In this document: positions 33,926 through 41,453 of the stretch, piece after piece
Position numbering within the stretch: the first letter of the stretch is position 1
Layout of the letters: every line of letters begins with the position of its first letter
Assembly: GCA_964394585.1 (NCBI GenBank)
Contig: CAYMYI010000019.1
Span: 1-47,880 of the forward strand
Reading direction: 5' to 3'
Origin: CAYUJH01 sp964394585
GTDB taxonomy: Bacteria; Bacteroidota; Bacteroidia; Cytophagales; Flammeovirgaceae
Length of the DNA: 47,880 bases
The notes under the pieces: generated by a model
What the model was told of the DNA's origin: nothing
The model's input: the letters and a program-made list of their open reading frames with translations, nothing else
The model's database searches: none
Program-made: the position numbers and the translations under genes

Positions 33926-35389
33926 TTACCGCCAATCGGTAATAGAATCGAGAGGATATATAGGTCGAGGAATGTTTTGATAGTTTAATTTAAAAACATC
34001 TAGGTCGGTAGTACCGTGCGTGGCAACATTCAGCGTTTTCCGGTTATACAGTAAAAAAAATAATCGGAAAGGAAACAGATTTTTTACCACTACCAAATCG
34101 GCCTTACGAGGGCTAAAACCCAATTGCTTAAAAAAACTTGGCTTAAAAGCAGGATTCGGTAATTCAGTGATAAATAGGTGAATACCTCCTTGCCGTAATA
34201 CTACCGTTTTTCCGAAAGCAGTTTCCGCGATTTTCATAATTCTTGCCCCAAAAAGCAAGCGATGATTATACTGGTGTTCTAGTTTTTTCCCCAATGCTAC
34301 GGTAACCTCCTCGCCTACTTTTTTACCGAACACATGACGCGCTACTTCTGCATCGCGGAAGGGTAAATACGATGTAAATTCTGGAATTTCTCGTTGTAGC
34401 GCTTGTAGAATATGCACATTTTCCCCCGGTCCACCAGCCGCTACAATGTCGGAAGTATCACACATAACCATTGTGCCAACCCTGCGGTGAAACCACGATT
34501 TTTTGATAATCTGCACGGCTTCCTCTACGGTTTGCAGCTTAGGATGTTGGTAATCGCGCACAGCCCAATTCTTTTCTGCGAGCGTTTCGGTAAGCTGTTC
34601 GGCTAAAGCAGGCGCGTTATCGGTTGTCGCTACGCAGCTCCAGCCCATTTCTTCGTCGTCGAGCCAAATGTGCGACATAAAATTCCCTATGCACAGTACC
34701 TCTTTCCGCTTTTCTTGCCTGCGCATCCAACGGAAAATGTTACGCATCGGCGCAAGAAAATCAATGTTCATGCCTCCACCTTTCAGCAATCGCATTTTGC
34801 GGAAATGCATCACAGGCTTTATTTCTCCAAAAATGGTTTTCAATAAGATTTCTCCCGCATTGAAGCCCACCCGAAAACGATCGCGGTGTGGGTTGGTTTG
34901 GTATGCGTTGATGAACGTTGCCAGTCGCACTTTCTCTTCGGTGATGTTGGCGTGTAAATCGTACGAAACTCCTATCGGTAAGCTAATGCCCACTTGCTTG
35001 CGAATTATCCGTAAAAAATCGCTCTCAGGGTCGCGAAGCCCTTCTACTCCCATTGCCCCATGCATCGATACGTACATGCCATCGAGATCAGGATGTTTTT
35101 CGAGGATGTCGAGCAATGTTTCCACGAAATGATCGTAGACACTTCGCTCAATGGGACCGCCCGATGTTGCCCAAGCCGTGTACGCAGGAATTACCTCTAC
35201 TTGCCCTTTCCCAAACTTTTGTACAGCTTTTAAGAAGCCTGCAACTTGAAATTGCTTATACTTTTTTGCCCTTTCGAAAACCGTATCGCCATACGCAAGC
35301 ATGAGCGATTCAAACTCACGGATTGTCGTGGGAACGGTGGAAAACGAGTTGGTTTCTTGATGAAGCTCGACGAGAATAATTTTTTTCAT
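33926..35389 (-). CDS. M81 family metallopeptidase (MlrC-like)
   Basis: About 487 residues from the preferred ATG 35389 (MKKIILVELHQETNSF); the open frame starts at 35413. It matches the M81/MlrC family (microcystinase C type): HQETNSFS at the N-terminus, SMHGAMG, the metal-site motif YDLHAN, and QTNPHRD. The C-terminal MlrC domain has DTSDIVAAGGPGENVHILQAL. Family members hydrolyse peptides or lactam-like substrates, and most bacteria carrying them do not meet microcystin. No signal peptide is seen. It is divergent from the DUF92 gene, with a 64-base gap. Confidence 0.9.
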   Translation of the reverse strand: MKKIILVELHQETNSFSTVPTTIREFESLMLAYGDTVFERAKKYKQFQVAGFLKAVQKFGKGQVEVIPAYTAWATSGGPIERSVYDHFVETLLDILEKHPDLDGMYVSMHGAMGVEGLRDPESDFLRIIRKQVGISLPIGVSYDLHANITEEKVRLATFINAYQTNPHRDRFRVGFNAGEILLKTIFGEIKPVMHFRKMRLLKGGGMNIDFLAPMRNIFRWMRRQEKRKEVLCIGNFMSHIWLDDEEMGWSCVATTDNAPALAEQLTETLAEKNWAVRDYQHPKLQTVEEAVQIIKKSWFHRRVGTMVMCDTSDIVAAGGPGENVHILQALQREIPEFTSYLPFRDAEVARHVFGKKVGEEVTVALGKKLEHQYNHRLLFGARIMKIAETAFGKTVVLRQGGIHLFITELPNPAFKPSFFKQLGFSPRKADLVVVKNLFPFRLFFLLYNRKTLNVATHGTTDLDVFKLNYQNIPRPIYPLDSITDWR

Positions 35390-35453
35390 ACTTTCTTTAA
35401 AGATAGGGAGCAAAAGGGAAATAAAATCAAAAACTAGCCTTTATCTTACCTAT

Positions 35454-36170
35454 ATGGAAACCGATGCTTACATCTATGCGAGTATAGGATTAGTAGGTAT
35501 TGCAGCATATGTACTCAAAAAGCTCGATGCCAGTGGAACACTACTAGGGATAGTATTAGCCAGTATTTTTTTTTCCGTAGGATGCCTGCCTGTTGTAGTA
35601 GCATTGCTACTCTTTTTTTTGGCGGGAACGCTCGCCTCTAAATGGAAGTTTGCGGAGAAACAGCGTGCAGACATTGCCCAAGAAAACCAGGGCATTCGAG
35701 GCATCGCCAATGTGTGGGGCAATGGAGGCGCAGCATTTCTATTATTGCAAACTACTTGGTTAGGGGGCTATTGGGCTCATGGAGGCGTATTTATGGCTAT
35801 TGCATGTTTGGCTTCTGCTTGTGCCGATACGCTCGCCTCTGAGCTGGGAAATGTTTATGGGCAACGCTACATCCATGTGATATCAGGGCAGCGTGCGCAG
35901 CGCGGCGTAGACGGTGCCATTAGCCTTGAAGGAACGCTCGCTTCGTTTGTAGGAAGTGCTTTAGTCGCTATTACAGCGTGGTGGGTTTCGCCTAGTGTGG
36001 TTGTGGTGTTTGGTGTTTGGTTAGGGGGCATTTTGGGCTGCCTTGCCGACTCTATTCTTGGGGCTGTATGGGAGCGGAACGGCATACTTAACAACCATAG
36101 CGTTAACTTCTGGAGCACATTTTTGGGAGGGCTCATCGCAGGGCTGTTTATCTTCTTAGTGAACTCGTAA
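35454..36170 (+). CDS. DUF92 family membrane protein
   Basis: A 238-residue polytopic protein with about six membrane helices. Conserved DUF92 motifs are NQGIRGIANVWGNGG, ACADTLASELG, RGVDGAISLEGTLAS, and GCLADSILGA with the following NNHSVNFWSTFLGG. Plant VTE6, a phytyl-phosphate kinase, belongs to this family, so a role with isoprenoid phosphates is possible; for the bacterial members it is unproven. It is followed about 100 bases later by the M48 protease gene on the same strand. Confidence 0.88.
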   Translation: METDAYIYASIGLVGIAAYVLKKLDASGTLLGIVLASIFFSVGCLPVVVALLLFFLAGTLASKWKFAEKQRADIAQENQGIRGIANVWGNGGAAFLLLQTTWLGGYWAHGGVFMAIACLASACADTLASELGNVYGQRYIHVISGQRAQRGVDGAISLEGTLASFVGSALVAITAWWVSPSVVVVFGVWLGGILGCLADSILGAVWERNGILNNHSVNFWSTFLGGLIAGLFIFLVNS

Positions 36171-36271
36171 GCCCTTTGCCAACATTTCCTTAGTTTTGCG
36201 CACCCAATAGCTTTGGAGCATTACATGGCTAACTGGCGTTTACTTATCATCTCATCATTACAGCAGTATCT

Positions 36272-37510
36272 ATGGACACTCAAACAATTTTATACCTCAT
36301 TATTGGCATTTTAGTATTCGATTTTTTCTTAGAACGAATTCTCGAAATGCTGAATCAATCGAAACGGGAAAAAACGCTTCCTGCAAAGCTCAAAGGCATT
36401 TACGATGAAGAAAAATACGAGAAATCGCAAGCATATGCTAAAGCTAAAGATAAGCTAGGGTTGTTCTCCAGCACAGCAAGTTTTGTGATTTCACTCTTGT
36501 TTTTAGTCTTAGGCGGATTTGGCTGGCTCGATTCGTTAGTAAGCCAATACACTGATAACCTCATTGTGGCTACTCTACTTTTCTTCGGGGCTATTTCGGT
36601 AGGTTCTAGTATTCTGAGCACCCCTTTTTCGCTGTATGCGACCTTCGTAATCGAAGAGAAATTTGGATTTAACAAAATGAGCATCGGTACGTACATAGCC
36701 GATACTATTAAAGGCACCATTTTAGGGGCAATTATTGGCGGCATTTTGCTAACAGCATTCGTTTGGTTCTATCAAACTTTCCCCGATTTGTTTTGGGTGT
36801 ATGCATGGGCAATTTTTGTAGGATTCAGCCTGCTTATGACCATGTTCTACACCAACCTTATTGTACCTATTTTCAATAAGTTGACCCCACTCGAAGAGGG
36901 GGAACTGCGGTCAGCTATTGAAAACTATGCTCGGCAGGTAAACTTTCCGCTAAAAAACATTTTTGTAATTGATGGCTCCAAACGCTCTACAAAGGCAAAT
37001 GCGTATTTCAGCGGATTGGGGAAAACCAAGAGTATTGTTTTATACGATACACTGATTGAAAAACACGAAATTCCGGAATTAGTATCGGTATTAGCGCACG
37101 AGGTGGGGCATTATAAAAAGAAACACACCCTACAAGGTTTCTTCCTTTCGGCTTTAGTGATGTTCATTACCTTATATGTGCTGTATCTAACCATAGATAC
37201 GCCAGAACTTTCGTTTGCACTAGGAGCTACAGAGCCAAAGTTTTATCTAGGATTGGTCGCATTTTCTCTATTGTATTCGCCACTTTCGATGCTAACTGGC
37301 TTGTTAATGAATATTTTTTCGCGCAAAAATGAATTTGAAGCGGATGCCTACGCAGCAAAAACCTCTTCTGCTTCGGCCCTAGAAGTTGCACTTAAAAAAC
37401 TTTCAGTGGATACGCTCAGTAATCTTACGCCGCATCCAGCGTATGTGTTCTTCCACTACTCGCACCCTCCTTTGCTACAGCGGGTTGAAGCGCTTCGAAG
37501 CCATGCGTAG
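36272..37510 (+). CDS. M48 family metallopeptidase (Ste24/CAAX-protease-1-like)
   Basis: A 412-residue integral membrane zinc protease. The N-terminal membrane region has helices at about 3-20, 65-90, 100-120, 150-172 and 178-200. The zinc motif HEVGHYKKKH lies in VSVLAHEVGHYKKKH, with the third ligand in NEFEADAYA and the following C-terminal VFFHYSHPPLLQRVEAL typical of Ste24. The family includes yeast Ste24 and bacterial quality-control proteases. Length is normal. A strong hairpin terminator follows. Confidence 0.94.
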   Translation: MDTQTILYLIIGILVFDFFLERILEMLNQSKREKTLPAKLKGIYDEEKYEKSQAYAKAKDKLGLFSSTASFVISLLFLVLGGFGWLDSLVSQYTDNLIVATLLFFGAISVGSSILSTPFSLYATFVIEEKFGFNKMSIGTYIADTIKGTILGAIIGGILLTAFVWFYQTFPDLFWVYAWAIFVGFSLLMTMFYTNLIVPIFNKLTPLEEGELRSAIENYARQVNFPLKNIFVIDGSKRSTKANAYFSGLGKTKSIVLYDTLIEKHEIPELVSVLAHEVGHYKKKHTLQGFFLSALVMFITLYVLYLTIDTPELSFALGATEPKFYLGLVAFSLLYSPLSMLTGLLMNIFSRKNEFEADAYAAKTSSASALEVALKKLSVDTLSNLTPHPAYVFFHYSHPPLLQRVEALRSHA

Positions 37511-37535
37511 TTATTGCTAGCTAGTGCTACTCATA

Positions 37536-37569
37536 AGAAAGCCCTCTTCGTCATTGAAGAGGGCTTTCT
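37536..37569 (+). terminator. Hairpin terminator after the M48 protease gene
   Basis: AGAAAGCCCTCTTC (37536-37549) pairs perfectly with GAAGAGGGCTTTCT (37556-37569) around a 6-base loop; a short T-rich stretch follows. Confidence 0.88.
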
Positions 37570-37992
37570 GTTTGGTTAAACAACCCATGCATTGGAAATT
37601 AAGGAGTATGGATAAATATGCAGCTCGTACCGATACAGAATAAAAGATGCCAACATAATGAGTGTATCCACAACAAGCTTCATCAGATTGTTTTTTCAAT
37701 TCAACACCGGGTATAGCTGCTGACTTTCCATTTTTCCTCTTTCCTTGTACCCCTAACTGGCTCGCGATTGTAGCGGCCTTTAATGCATAATCCGCCCGTT
37801 TTTATTTTCACGCGTACGCCTGCATCTTGAAACAACCGTACAAAGCCCAAGGCGTTTCTACCTTCGTTTTCAGCCAAAAACTTAAAAAAGCAACCTCCAT
37901 CTGCAATAACCCAAGCGCATATATCCACTCTGAAAAATGATTAGTATCTTAAGAACTTTCAAAGTGTTATTACATCTAAAATCTGTTTATAC
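37570..37992. other. Gene-poor 423-base stretch with one weak ORF
   Basis: The only open frame that hints at coding is on the minus strand, 37701-37928 (75 residues, GTG start). It has a fairly even composition (for example NALGFVRLFQDAGVRVKIKTGG) but no recognised family and no good start. It could be a small gene or the remnant of one. No other RNA or repeat was seen. Confidence 0.3.
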
Positions 37993-38229
37993 ATGCTGAA
38001 ATTATTTAAGAAAAAGACCCAAAAACCTACTTTAAAAGACCTATACGGCACACCTTTACAAGAAGGTGATTGGGTGCAAGCCCTTCGATACGACCTAGGG
38101 AAAAGTCGGTTAGTTTGGCTAGAGGAACAATACTTTTACGTTTCGGCAGAAAATGGGGAGCGCATAATTTGGACTAAGATGATTGATGCCATCACGCAGC
38201 ATCAGAAAGTAAAAAAGTTATATACATAA
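37993..38229 (+). CDS. Conserved small hypothetical protein
   Basis: A 78-residue protein: basic N-terminus (LKLFKKKTQKP), then DLYGTPLQEGDWVQALRYDLGKSRLVWLEEQYFYVS and a C-terminal WTKMIDAITQHQKVKKL. The GDxVxxLRYDLGKxxL pattern resembles small proteins common next to housekeeping genes in Bacteroidota; no function is known. It probably forms a compact beta-barrel. The stop is 14 bases before the SDR start, so the two may share a transcript. Confidence 0.7.
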   Translation: MLKLFKKKTQKPTLKDLYGTPLQEGDWVQALRYDLGKSRLVWLEEQYFYVSAENGERIIWTKMIDAITQHQKVKKLYT

Positions 38230-38243
38230 CCAATACATATATT

Positions 38244-39032
38244 ATGGATATTAATCTTATCGGAAAAGATGCCCTTGTTTGTGGAAGTACGCAAGGCATT
38301 GGAAAAGCCTGTGCCCTTGAATTGGCGTCCCTCGGTGCAAATGTTACGTTGGTGGCACGCAACGAGCAAGCCCTAGAAACCGTTTTGGCAGAACTTGACA
38401 CTTCGCACGATCAAACCCACCAGTATCTGATCGCCGATTTCTCGGATGCTGATGCTGTTAAAAACAAAATAGAAGCCTACATGGCTACCAAACAAGCCAT
38501 GCATATTTTGGTAAACAATACCGGAGGTCCTGCCCCCGGCGAAGCCATACAAGCGCAGGCTCAGGAGTTCGTAAAGGCTTTTTCAGCGCATTTACTTTGC
38601 AACCACCATTTGGTACAGGCAGTAGTTCCGCTTATGAAAGTTGAAGGCTACGGACGCATCATCAACATCATTTCTACCTCGGTGAAGGTGCCTATCCCTG
38701 GATTGGGCGTTTCGAATACCATCCGAGGCGCTGTTGCCAACTGGGCAAAAACATTATCGAGGGAACTCGCCCCCTTCGGTATAACGGTCAACAATGTGCT
38801 CCCCGGTATGACTAAAACTGCGCGCCTTGACGCGATCATTGAAAACCGTGCGAAGAAGCAAGGCATTAGTACTGAAGAGTGTAGCCAGCAACTGCAAGCC
38901 AACATCCCTGCTAAACGATTTGCCGAGGTTGAAGAGGTTGCTGCAGCCGTAGCATTTTTGGCATCACCTTCAGCAGCTTTCATCAACGGGATTAATTTGC
39001 CCGTCGATGGGGGAAATACCCCTTCTTTATAA
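38244..39032 (+). CDS. SDR family oxidoreductase lacking the YxxxK motif
   Basis: A 262-residue Rossmann protein of the classical SDR family. The cofactor loop GSTQGIG (residues 14-20), LVNNTGGP (89-96) and NVLPGMTKTARLD are intact, and the C-terminal INGINLPVDGG is typical. The catalytic Ser region is IISTSV (S144/S146). At the expected Tyr and Lys positions the sequence instead reads Ser157-Asn-Thr-Ile-Arg161. A divergent subfamily with NTGGP-type motifs shows similar changes, so this is probably natural rather than a mutation. The reaction is unknown; generic annotation as 3-oxoacyl-ACP reductase should be treated with caution. Confidence 0.88.
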   Translation: MDINLIGKDALVCGSTQGIGKACALELASLGANVTLVARNEQALETVLAELDTSHDQTHQYLIADFSDADAVKNKIEAYMATKQAMHILVNNTGGPAPGEAIQAQAQEFVKAFSAHLLCNHHLVQAVVPLMKVEGYGRIINIISTSVKVPIPGLGVSNTIRGAVANWAKTLSRELAPFGITVNNVLPGMTKTARLDAIIENRAKKQGISTEECSQQLQANIPAKRFAEVEEVAAAVAFLASPSAAFINGINLPVDGGNTPSL

Positions 39033-39120
39033 GAATCCTAAAACTTCCGTAGCTTGAGCTTTGAATATTAAATTCTGATTTTCTTCAACTTACACCAAAA
39101 AGCCTTGTAAACTAATTAGT

Positions 39121-39152
39121 TTTGAGTATGGAAAATAAATATTTCTACATTG
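39121..39152 (+). promoter_or_regulatory. Putative promoter of the DUF2846 gene
   Basis: TTTG (39121-39124) and TACATTG (39146-39152) are 21 bases apart, close to the Bacteroidota TTTG/TAnnTTTG arrangement; the -7 box deviates at its 3' end. The start codon is 76 bases further on. Confidence 0.37.
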
Positions 39153-39227
39153 CAGCAATAGAAACATATAAACTCGTTATGTAGATTACGAAATCATTTT
39201 TTTAATCGATTGATACTTTAAACTTAT

Positions 39228-39665
39228 ATGCTTATGAAACGCTTTTTCTTTATTATGAGTCTCGCCTTTTTAGGTGTTTTCGCTCAGCAACAAACGTTTG
39301 CCCAAGATGCCGACGGTATGGCAACTATTTACTTCTATCGGGAAGGGCAATTTGGGGCGGCTTTACAGAACTACAATGTATTTGTAAATGGAGAGAAAGT
39401 CTGTAAAATCAGCAACAACCGGTATTTCTTCACGAAAGTAAAACCCGGTGAAGTGTATTTTACCAGCAAAGCCGGAGGGGTGGAAGTCTTCAAACGAAAA
39501 GAAAATTTTTCAATGGAAGTAAAAGCAGGTGAAACGTATTACATTTCTTGCGACATTAAACGAAGCCTTACGCGCTACCGTTTGGAGTTTGAGGAAGTTA
39601 CCGAAAACACCGCCAAAAATGCTATGAAAGACATGGAGGAAGATAACTGTATGCAAGAAGAATAG
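39228..39665 (+). CDS. Secreted DUF2846 protein
   Basis: A 145-residue exported protein with signal peptide (about 1-25, ending TFAQ). The mature part follows the DUF2846 pattern: ATIYFYREGQFGAALQNYNVFVNGEKVCKISNNRYFFTKVKPGEVYF, then EVKAGETYYISCDIK. The fold is a small beta-sandwich resembling PEGA/carboxypeptidase-regulatory domains; function unknown. The ATG at 39228 and that at 39234 are both possible starts. A hairpin terminator follows. Confidence 0.82.
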   Translation: MLMKRFFFIMSLAFLGVFAQQQTFAQDADGMATIYFYREGQFGAALQNYNVFVNGEKVCKISNNRYFFTKVKPGEVYFTSKAGGVEVFKRKENFSMEVKAGETYYISCDIKRSLTRYRLEFEEVTENTAKNAMKDMEEDNCMQEE

Positions 39666-39705
39666 ATAAAACCATGCATGCTTATTCAAGGTAAGTTTGT
39701 AAACG

Positions 39706-39737
39706 AAAGCTCATCTTATATACGATGAGCTTTTTTT
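39706..39737. terminator. Terminator between the DUF2846 and FAD-oxidoreductase genes
   Basis: AAAGCTCATC (39706-39715) pairs with GATGAGCTTT (39724-39733), followed by more T. The convergent FAD oxidoreductase gene ends inside it. Confidence 0.85.
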
Positions 39738-41271
39738 ATGCTTTTTCTTTTAGTAGTTGAGCGGCTACAATGCCCGAGTCGATTGCTTCGAGCAGTAAAG
39801 GGAGTCGGCTATTATCAGTGCCGGCGTATACGATGTGCGGATGGCTACGCTGTGTGTTCTTATCTTTAAAAAGATAGTTAGGCACAGGAATGGGCATGGC
39901 ATGCCCCATTACTTTCAAAAACACTTTTTCTACCGATTCGCGCAAGGTGCCTGACGATACTTCAAAATACTGAGCAATATTCTCAAGTGTTTGTGCTGCA
40001 ATTAATGGTGCGTTTTCATCCACTTTGGCTAATTGAGAGCGGTTCCACTCGGGTAGGCAATAGTAGGCAGTGAGCACGCGGTGGTTTCGATCTGCCAATT
40101 GTGCATCGGAATCGATAAAACCCAAGAAATTGCGTTCCATCGAAAGCATTTCGTTTTGCCAAAAGCCCGCTGGCAGGTTATTCTGGCTTAGCACAAAGCT
40201 CACTACCATCCAAGGCGCATATACATTTTGCTCAAATAGAGGGTAATCTTGCGAATAGACAAACTTTAGAGCATGCTTTTGCCCGGCATATACTACCGAT
40301 TTTGCTTTGTAGGCAATTACTTGGTTTTGGGAAAGATCGAGTACTTCCACAGTTGCACCTTGTTTGTTTGGAATGATTTTCCGAACTAAATGCCGCAGTT
40401 TTATTGCTTCTTGTGGCAGTTGAGCAGCTATTTTTCGGGCAAAGTAAGCATTACCTTCAGGCGGTGAAAACGTTTCGATTTGCTCGCCCCGATACGGTCT
40501 GCCGGCATAGTAAAATAAGCCTGCCAATGCCGATATCTGTTGGCTGTTTGCCCCAAAGTCATCAACCACTTGATAATCGACTCCTCGGGCAAAGCGCGCA
40601 CTCAAGGGCATTTCACGCTGCAAAAAAGCGTAGAACGTTTCTTGGTCGAGCGCGTGCCACTCCGCATCGATTAAGCGTGTCGGCAACTTGAGTTTCCCAA
40701 TATAACGTTCTGTAAGTTGCATAAATCGCTCGTACTCCTCTCCTTCTGAAGGGATGACATCATCCCAGTACTCTCCTTTGTATAACGCCTGTGTTTCTGA
40801 GTAATAGTTAATGACGTACTGCCGCTCAGTAAATCGCCACAAATTGGTTGTGTTATCGAAAGAAACTACCCCTAAATTTTCGAGAAACTTCAGGGATTCT
40901 TCCCCGAAATAATGCGGGTAGTCTAAATCGTAGTGAGCTCCTTGGGGAAATACTGCATTTTGGTACTGTTCGGAAGCCGCACTCCCTCCTATTCTATCCG
41001 ATAATTCGCAAACTACCACATTGCGATCGCGCAGGTGCCATGCAGCCGATAGCCCCGCCATTCCTGCCCCCACAATTAACGTATCGCATGAGTAAGTTGC
41101 AGAGGGGGTTCTATCCTTCATTTCAAAAACTTTATGCCCTACCGCCATATCGGAATGAAGGGTAAGATTGAACTGAACATCTTGCAGAGTGGCCCACTCT
41201 GCAGCCGAGCATCCTGCCATAACTGCCAGTAAGCTTCCTCCAGAGAGGCGCATAAATTTCCTACGATGCAT
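39736..41271 (-). CDS. Exported FAD-dependent amine-oxidase-like protein
   Basis: A 511-residue flavoprotein. The N-terminus HRRKFMRLSGGSLLAVMAGC combines a twin-arginine-like motif with a lipobox, so folded export and lipid anchoring are likely. The FAD-binding motif DTLIVGAGMAGLSAAWHL (about 64-81) is followed by VVCELSDRIGGSA, typical of the amine oxidase/protoporphyrinogen oxidase fold. The C-terminal end IVYAGTDNSRLPLLLEAIDSGIVAAQLL completes the FAD site. The substrate is unknown. It may be a periplasmic or outer-membrane-facing oxidase. It is divergent from pheT. Confidence 0.88.
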   Translation of the reverse strand: MHRRKFMRLSGGSLLAVMAGCSAAEWATLQDVQFNLTLHSDMAVGHKVFEMKDRTPSATYSCDTLIVGAGMAGLSAAWHLRDRNVVVCELSDRIGGSAASEQYQNAVFPQGAHYDLDYPHYFGEESLKFLENLGVVSFDNTTNLWRFTERQYVINYYSETQALYKGEYWDDVIPSEGEEYERFMQLTERYIGKLKLPTRLIDAEWHALDQETFYAFLQREMPLSARFARGVDYQVVDDFGANSQQISALAGLFYYAGRPYRGEQIETFSPPEGNAYFARKIAAQLPQEAIKLRHLVRKIIPNKQGATVEVLDLSQNQVIAYKAKSVVYAGQKHALKFVYSQDYPLFEQNVYAPWMVVSFVLSQNNLPAGFWQNEMLSMERNFLGFIDSDAQLADRNHRVLTAYYCLPEWNRSQLAKVDENAPLIAAQTLENIAQYFEVSSGTLRESVEKVFLKVMGHAMPIPVPNYLFKDKNTQRSHPHIVYAGTDNSRLPLLLEAIDSGIVAAQLLKEKA

Positions 41272-41391
41272 TTTACTTCAATTTACAGATTTTAAGAAAG
41301 GTAAACAGCGTAGGAGCGATTCGCAAACCCACACGATGCCTTCTCTTTTTTACGTTCTGTGATGCTTCTGCTGTCATGTGCAAAAAAGTGC

Positions 41392-41399
41392 TAATTTTG
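41392..41399 (+). promoter_or_regulatory. Putative pheT -7 promoter element
   Basis: TAATTTTG is an exact match to TAnnTTTG, 55 bases before the pheT ATG. A weak TTCTG (41366-41370) sits at -33 spacing. Confidence 0.45.
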
Positions 41400-41453
41400 G
41401 AATCTTTAAAACATTAAATTTCAATTCTAAAGAGCGAAAACGAGTAAAATTTT

